This document shows, one piece after another, positions 57,567 to 64,000 of a DNA stretch of 64,000 bases (position 1 is the stretch's first letter; every line of letters starts with the position of its first letter). Position numbers and translations under genes: made by a program. A model generated the notes under the pieces. That model was not told where the DNA came from. It saw only the letters and a program-made list of their open reading frames with translations, and did no database searches. Source of the DNA: Peronospora farinosa (taxonomy: Eukaryota > Oomycota > Peronosporomycetes > Peronosporales > Peronosporaceae); NCBI GenBank assembly GCA_947646735.1, contig CANTFK010000208.1, positions 124,001-188,000 on the forward strand, read 5' to 3'.

Positions 57567-57630
57567 GCTTGGGTAGCCACGTTTCAATCAGCTACAAAAT
57601 TTGGAATGATTGGAACGTGGCTACCCAAGC
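57567..57630. repeat. Hairpin, 24-bp arms (right-arm copy)
   Basis: Arms at 57567-57590 and 57607-57630 with one mismatch and a 16-nt loop. Mirror of 39393-39455. Confidence 0.9.
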
Positions 57631-57682
57631 ATATCGTTCGTCATTCTCACAGTTTTTACTTCTTTCCCAACGATGTTGCGAT

Positions 57683-57996
57683 CGATCTTTTATTGACATC
57701 ATTCAAAGAATGTTCGTAATGATTATTCATCTTTTTCGTGTTGTATAATGTTGCGTAGCAGTGTCAATACCGGTATGAATCGTTTATTTTATGCACAATG
57801 TCGAAAACTACTCGGTATTCGTTTTAACGTTTATACAAAAAAGCAGTGCCGTTTTAACACCTTTACTTCGTTGTCAATTACCACCTTTTCTTTTTCGAGT
57901 TGGTGCCGGTGCGTTCAGGTTCCTTACTCCATTGCTCTTTTGATCACACCACCTGTCTCTTTCCTACACCTCCAAACTGTGTCATCACAGTTCATT
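57683..57996. promoter_or_regulatory. Probable promoter of the DCN1-like gene
   Basis: The sequence between the end of the right arm and the DCN1-like start codon. An upstream frame open from 57748 reaches the start, but its product (residues before MDLSSL) does not resemble a DCN1 N-terminus, so I use the ATG at 57997. Confidence 0.45.
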
Positions 57997-59218
57997 ATGG
58001 ATCTCTCGAGTCTTCGGGTCAAGGAGCTGACGGAGATCTGCCGCAGCTTTGGTGCGTAGCCTTTTTGTAACTTATAAAATATTCCAATAGAGGGGTTTGT
58101 TTGTCTGAAATGTACTGACTGTGCTAGGCATTCGCACAAGTGGCCGCAAGGCAGAATTGGTAGAACGGATAAAGGCCAATGCCACTTACCAAGCGGACGT
58201 GACGGCGCTGGCCAAGATGGGCATTAACAACGAGCAGCAAAAGAGTCATAATGGCACTAAAAGAAGCTTAAGCTACACTGTGAGAAAAGAATACTTTGAC
58301 ATTTTGTAATGTAGAGACACTAAGTAGTAATGGATTGGACTATTTGTTGCAGTATACAGACAGCAACAAAAAGCAGAAAAACGGACAGGAGGACAATGTT
58401 GCAATCGACGCAGTATTTGAGCGGTTCTTAGGTATTGAACGATGTTGAAAAGGATGGTAAAAACGCTGAGATGTTGCTAGTTTTGTACTAATTTTCCATG
58501 GTTTTCTCACAGATCCAGACGCGGAAGAGGCATCAATCACGGACGATGGGATTCTAGCATTTTGTGATGCAGTGGGAATCGATGCTCAGGACCCGGTGAT
58601 GTTGGCTCTAAGCTGTGCAATGGAAGCTGAAACCATGGGGGTGTATACACGCACCGAGTTTCGACGCGGAATGCACAAGTTGCATTGTTACTCGATTGAA
58701 GATTTACGTGGTAAACTTCCGACTTTACGTAATCAGATGCGTGATCGCACCCAGTTCTCTACTATTTATTCGGTACGTAGGATTAAGAGAGATGAATTAT
58801 CGATTGTATTGAGCGATGATCGTGTCTTTATATCACTGTGTAGTTTACATTTGGGTTTTCAAAAGATTCTGCTCAGAAGAGTTTAGCGCTAGAGCTGGCT
58901 GTAGGACTTTGGGAACTTTTGCTTCCCGGGCATTTCCACTGGCACCACCATTGGATGCAGTACGTTCGAGGAAATTCGCGCGGTGTCGTATCGAAAGACC
59001 TGTGGCTTCAGGTGCTGGACTTTGGCCTCCAAATTAAACCGGACTTAAGCAACTTCGATGAGAATGGAGCATGGCCCGTGCTTCTGGACGATTTCGCAGC
59101 GCACATGCGGGAACTCATTACCAAGAAGGGACTTCTAGTCGTACAACAGGAAGAGGATACCATGTTTACAGAAACTGATAAAACTGACGACACCGAGAGC
59201 ATGGTTGTGGATGAATAG
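57997..59218 (+). CDS. DCN1-like cullin neddylation protein with N-terminal SAP domain
   Basis: Five exons, 57997-58051, 58128-58279, 58353-58431, 58513-58772 and 58844-59218, all in phase, give 306 residues. The C-terminal half is the potentiating-neddylation (PONY) domain: DPDAEEASITDDGILAFCDA, ETMGVYTRTEFRRGM, FTFGFSKDSAQKSLALELA, LWELLLPG and the closing NFDENGAWPVLLDDFAAHMR. DCN1 helps attach NEDD8 to cullins, activating cullin-RING ubiquitin ligases. The N-terminus (residues 1-35, LRVKELTEICRSFGIRTSGR with KAELVERIK) is a SAP domain, normally DNA-binding, where yeast Dcn1 and human DCUN1D1 have a UBA domain. The acidic tail (DKTDDTESMVVDE) is not conserved in the family. Confidence 0.9.
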
Positions 59219-62200
59219 CTAAGTGGCGTTTGTGTTTAAATTCCGAGAACGACAACTCGGACACATCACGATAGAAACGCAGTCCGGGAGATTGCAGTCT
59301 GCGTGTTTATGACCTGAGGTTGCATATATAAGAGGCGTTTGCTTACCTTCACTTTCAACTTCCAGGTGTTTCAAATGGCATCTGCGCGCAAGAGCTGCAT
59401 TCTTGTGCATGCTCGGCTTTCGTTTGCTTTTTTGGTGCTACTTATCTACGCTTGATGACGGAATGGCGACGGCTGTCACAGCCATTGCAAGGTGCAGTTG
59501 CATTTGCACGTTTCTATTTACACACAACGGCAAAAAGCTTTTTTCCGTTAGATTGTTGCACGTGTAATACATTCTACAGTACATTAAATAGCCATGAAGG
59601 CCGTCCACCATGATGCCCACATTATCGAATTAGCTGGATGATGATGCCGGTGATGTTGCATACCGCGATGCTGCATTCGTGTATTGTTCTCCTCTCGGGA
59701 CCACCAAAAGCCTTATCCAGCACTGTTTGCGACTAGTGCCAGCGCTGCAAGGACTTGGTAGGACGATCGTACCATCGCACCGTTGTCCTGACTGTTTTAC
59801 CGACCGACCATTTGTCTTGTTGATCGCAGATTTAAGAGTTATGTACTAGGGACCGGTAGGACTCGCTGTGCAGTAGATGTACTGTGGAAATCTAGTGTGC
59901 AGTTAAAGTCAAACATCACCTTTTCAAGATTATCCCATGCTGGGGTGTCCGAAACGAAAAGAAGTTAGGGTCTGCATAGGATAGAAAAGGCCATCAGAGT
60001 CAGGAGGGCTTCGTAATCCAGTTCAACCTGATGACTTTGGGGTCTGTACTCCCTTCCCCCCTCCCCACACTGTCAACGATATCTTCTCCAGTAGACATGC
60101 AGGGAAATCTATTGTGCGTCACAAATATATCACGGCGACGTGATGGAATCCTTCAGGTACCTTACGACTGACCAGAGTATCAGCGATGCTCTGCGTTATA
60201 GCGACTTCGTTGCCTCAGACTCTTTTCAAGCAACCAAGACGTCCCGTTACATGTAAGTGGGGTGTTCTGCGAAGTCTGCGTCACGTCTTGACTATCTTCA
60301 CACAATATCCATTAAAGCCTCGTGGTCGAGTCTTCCGGCAGCCTGACATTTTCTTCATTAGCGTATTGCCATCATATCGACATGTACTACATGGTTTCAT
60401 GCTATTTACAGTTAGGGTCGAGCTAGTAGCTCCACAAGCAGAAAACTAAGTACGTCGTCTGGTATCGTTTTTAGTCATGTGTCCTTCGTCTTCTTTAACA
60501 CACTTAGTGATAGCCGAATGTCATCCAATGAATCGACCTTCTTCAATGCGCTTCAAACGAAATCAACTAGGTGACCCCCTCCCCCCAATTCGGGAATTTT
60601 CCGAATGATCACCGGATTCGGGTATTCGTTTCGTGCCACTATTAAGTCCCGGCAGTACTTGCTGTGCAGTATATGTACCTTGGAAATTCGTTTGCAGCTA
60701 AACATCACCATTCCAAGATTATCAGGAAGGCCGGCAGACTCATATAGATGCAACATCTTTCATTAAGGGAATAAATAGGAGGACGTGAATTAATTATCAC
60801 CTTTGCCAGCACCATTGGTACAGAGTGGTAAGCTTCATGTACATATCAATCTGGGTTGCACCTAATATACTAAGGGCATCATGCCAGCACAATGTATACA
60901 GTTGGCCAAGATAAAATTGTAATGAGGTCTCTTTTTGTCGTTCCGGGCATCCTACGCGTATTAAAAAAATTGATTATGGGTGTGCTAAAACTAGCTAGGA
61001 TGCTGTCGAAATAAATGTACAAAGTAAGCGAAAAATACACCAATGTGGGTATTTGATCTGCACATGTTGTTGTGGCTTTCATATGAACAGTACGACACGT
61101 CAAGTTCTAACAACATAGAACAGTCTGGGCGTTGTTGATGAAGCCCGCGAGGCGTGTGAAGTCATCTTGGAGGAGAACAAGAGACAACTTGCTGTTCTTA
61201 ATCCAAAACGCACAGCCGCTAATTTGGTGGACTCGTCTTCATGTGGTCAGGGGTTTGCTACAGAGTAGCTACCCATCAATGGAATCTGTACTTCCGAAAC
61301 GCAAAATAGACTCGACATGCAAAAGGCACCTACCTGGCCATGGTAGAAAGTAAGAATAAAGTTAAAGTGATGACCTGTATATTACCGCGTGCCAGCCTCT
61401 GTCGGGGCCTCGTCAGTGGCTTTGTCAATCTACAAGTATAAACTATCCGACCTATAGCTATCTAAGACCTATAAAAATCCAGGAAGCCTCTAAAAACCTT
61501 CCATGTGGAGTCGATCCCAGTGCAACTTGCAATTCCAACATGTATACATCGTACCCTATGTATAAGATGAAGGTAATGAAGCCGCAGCGAAGATCGAATG
61601 TGAGACGTGAGCAAATCTCGCCTCTGCCAGCCCACTAGTACGGACAGTATGGTACTGGCAAGCTGCATGTCCATGTCGCTCTAAGTGAGAAACTTTGCAT
61701 TCAAGTGTGAAAGGAGGGTCTCTAGCCTGACTATCGCCGACGAGTACGCACTGGATCAGTCGATCTTCCAGGAGGTAACCGATTACCATGCAGATATTTC
61801 AATCTACTAAGCACTCTGCAAGCCGCATTAAAGTGCCCGCGAGATGTTCATGCGCCTGACAGCCGCCCTTGTGTAGTGATATGGTAGCGCTCAAAGCGAA
61901 ACGTGGTTTGAGCTCGAAATCTCAACTGTCATACGTCTATGACCAGAGCTGGAGACAAAAATGACGACTTCGAGCGACGAGCACAGCTGGCACCATGTTA
62001 ATAGTCGACTGTCATGTACTCGGTGTTGTCTTCAAAGCCATGAACCGGTTCGATCTGAAAAAAGAGGCTCGACATTTTGTTGTGGGTAGGATGTATCCTT
62101 AGCATCGCTTTTCGGAGAATGGAGCCTCTGGTGGCGGGATGAAGCATGCTGTCTCAGTGCGTCAATTGTAGAGATCAGCTCGTAAGGAAGAAACCTATTT

Positions 62201-63494
62201 GAATCCGAAACGGAAGTTAACGATTACTTGCTCGTCAAATGAAATCTTAATCGTGAAGACATGAAAGACAGTGGTTGCGGATAGCACCACACGTTGATGC
62301 ATGTAAGACACTAGTGTTGAAAGCCAGTGGTTGCGGATAGCACCACACGTTGATGCATGTAAGACACTAGTGTTGAAAGCCAGTCCGAGCGTGAAGACTG
62401 CTCATTAAGTATCTTTTGCAGCATCACGCCAGAGCCTTCTATTGCTTGTTATAATGTGATTGTATCTTGAAATTTGCGCTAGCAAGCTGCGCTCATCGCC
62501 ACTGCGTTAGACCACGTAATTTTGTGACAAGAAGACGGTGTTCGCCTGGTGCAATTGGTTGATTGACTACTGAGGTACGGGCCATTAAGTCTGCTATTGA
62601 AATGAAACTCGAGGACCACTCAAGTCATTCAAGACGCTGAGGATTTCTCGTCAGCAATGTGGGGCACTTCGCACTTCGCACATCTAAACTACTAAATAGT
62701 CTTTTTGTATGCCATTGGCACCTCGGATGGCAGACAATCAATCAGGTGAACCTCAAGCTCATAGTGTAGCAGATTGTCTGGCCACTCTGCCGCCATTGTC
62801 AACTTCTCCTCGGCAACAAGTATATAAGTAGAAAACATAACGATGAATACGTTTAATCTCTTCGCACTGCACTGCGAATGGGTCATTCAAGTGGAGAACA
62901 GGCACCAAAAGTGTTGTAGAATAATAGAGATTGCCCACTGCACCAGGCGACGACAAAATTGATAGCTATTCAATGGTGAGGCTGACGCGAAAATGGGACT
63001 GCTCTCGATGCCCAAGAAACTGTAAGTGCTCTGCTGTTTACTACAATTAAGATTGTGCAGCGATACACGTTATATGGTAGTAGACAAACAAAATCAGTAG
63101 CCGGGGTCTGTTCTCCCGAGGACTGCGTGACTGTTCGTTCAGAACTACCCGTCTGTTGTTTGATGCATATATGTGCCAGACGTAAAAAACTGTCTAAACT
63201 GAAGAGCGCCAAAGCTGACCTTAGCAAACATCGCCTGAGTACTGCAGCAATTAATGTAGATCTTGTAACCGGAATACCGAAATAAACGTTGGATCCAAAG
63301 CCATAGAGCTTCGGCGTGGAAGAAGTAAAAAGCCCAAAATCAAAGAGAGAAAATTACGTAGATAACGGTTATACTACGGAAAGTACGATCAAGAGAGAAC
63401 CTCACAAAGTGACATGATACCGAATATGTCTGCAGCGCGTGCATTCCCAGCTTCTACAATGAAAATGGGAGGATGTCGGGCCATTAAAGAGCTT
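59219..63494. other. 4.3-kb gene-free stretch with decayed repeats
   Basis: Only short, overlapping ORFs, none recognised. Related blocks suggest an old dispersed repeat: about 59848-59940 and 60646-60730 (shared GCTGTGCAGTA, AACATCACC, AAGATTATC), and about 60805-60860 and 61625-61680 (shared TGGTA, AAGCTTCATGTAC or AAGCTGCATGTCC). It also holds the 56-bp tandem repeat at 62269-62384. Confidence 0.5.
62269..62384. repeat. 56-bp tandem duplication
   Basis: A unit starting CAGTGGTTGCGGATAGCACC and ending GTTGAAAGC occurs twice without visible change (62269-62324, 62325-62380), followed by the first 4 bases of a third unit. It is recent or kept by slippage. No coding frame uses it. Confidence 0.9.
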
Positions 63495-63992
63495 TTACAG
63501 GAAATTCAGTGTCGGACTGTACGTCATGTGAGCGATCGGTGATGAATCAGCCCACCCGACGATCGCAGGCTCCATGCTCATTGTTATTTCTTCGGCCATA
63601 TCACTCTCCGTCCAGTGCGAATAATCACCGAATGACGTATGTTCGGAGTGTTCATCAAAATGCCAGCAACTAGGTGCACCATAGTCAATTGCCACTCTCG
63701 AAGACCTGTGAGACCTTGACAAGTCAGTCAATGAATTCTGATAGTCCGGTAGATGCACGGAAACCTGCACTTGGTCGTCACAGAAACTGTATTGAGCTTC
63801 ATTGGTTTCAAAGTTCACCTTTTGATCGTCAGTTCCCATGTGACCGACACGATCATCAAATTCAGCGAGCCAATAGTCACTCATGCGCTCACTCTCACTG
63901 CAGTACACAATAGGCGGAGGCGTCAGTGCGCTAATCGTCGGTGACGAGACCAAAGCTGATGAGAATGGCACTGGTTCCAACGGAACACTCAT
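63495..63992 (-). CDS. Unknown acidic protein, possibly partial at the window edge
   Basis: 165 codons from an ATG 8 bp from the window edge. It is acidic and Ser-rich with WLAEFDDRVGHMG and FGDYSHWTESDMAEE, no signal peptide and no recognised domain. Upstream sequence is missing, so the ATG may be internal; AG just before it would also fit a splice acceptor. Confidence 0.4.
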   Translation of the reverse strand: MSVPLEPVPFSSALVSSPTISALTPPPIVYCSESERMSDYWLAEFDDRVGHMGTDDQKVNFETNEAQYSFCDDQVQVSVHLPDYQNSLTDLSRSHRSSRVAIDYGAPSCWHFDEHSEHTSFGDYSHWTESDMAEEITMSMEPAIVGWADSSPIAHMTYSPTLNFL

Positions 63993-64000
63993 CTTCTCTG

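Larger units (their letters stand above)
54432..57682. repeat. Right arm of the large inverted duplication
   Basis: Reverse complement of the left arm (39345-43743). It carries the right AA17-like gene, the 89-codon ORF, the hairpin and one inserted retroposon. The outer limit lies about 310 bp before the DCN1-like start codon. Confidence 0.85.

Noticed and set aside
57748..58059. Longer N-terminus for the DCN1-like protein
   Set aside because: The extra residues match no DCN1 protein and the SAP domain starts cleanly at the internal ATG at 57997.

Overview
This window is nuclear DNA of an oomycete, most likely of the Peronosporales (Phytophthora or downy-mildew lineage). The evidence is compact multi-exon genes with 50-80 nt GT-AG introns, Copia, Gypsy, Helitron and LINE-like debris between gene islands, and a pair of secreted proteins that look like AA17 lytic polysaccharide monooxygenases, a family known from oomycetes. 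The species cannot be fixed from the sequence alone. I saw no tRNA, rRNA or CRISPR features.

Layout. 1-890 is a decayed Copia pol fragment. 1.3-17.6 kb is a gene island: mitochondrial dihydroorotate dehydrogenase, a secreted jacalin-like lectin, an unknown Ser/Arg-rich protein, an ENTH-domain epsin, SRP19 (with an apparent frameshift), twinfilin, a PWWP chromatin protein, ribosomal protein SA and a MAP65/PRC1/Ase1 microtubule bundler. 17.9-23.0 kb is a Copia LTR retrotransposon on the minus strand with 5-bp target duplications. 23.2-29.7 kb is decayed DNA holding two Helitron halves in opposite orientation, a diverged solo LTR and a 90-bp palindrome. 29.7-31.0 kb is a TDP2-type DNA repair phosphodiesterase with a PARP-type zinc finger embedded in the catalytic domain. 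34.2-37.6 kb is the XPG/RAD2 nuclease.

The most striking structure is a large inverted duplication. Its left arm (about 39.35-43.74 kb) and right arm (about 54.43-57.68 kb) are mirror copies, each carrying a three-exon AA17-like secreted protein gene with a Pro/Ala/Thr-rich tail, a small conserved ORF and a near-perfect hairpin. The spacer contains a dead chromodomain Gypsy element (43.9-51.9 kb), an enoyl-ACP reductase gene (52.5-53.5 kb) and one copy of a 0.61-kb retroposon. A second copy of that retroposon sits in the right arm, while the left arm keeps the empty site, so that insertion came after the duplication. The left arm was in turn interrupted by 1.6 kb carrying a LINE-like remnant. 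The two AA17-like genes differ mostly by amino-acid-changing substitutions in exon 1 while intron 1 is almost identical.

After the duplication come a SAP-domain DCN1-like cullin neddylation factor (58.0-59.2 kb), about 4.3 kb with no recognisable gene, and an unidentified ORF at the right edge. The housekeeping genes do not form a pathway. The biologically linked part is the secreted set (lectin and AA17-like pair), plausibly directed at plant cell walls or host glycans, set in repeat-rich DNA.
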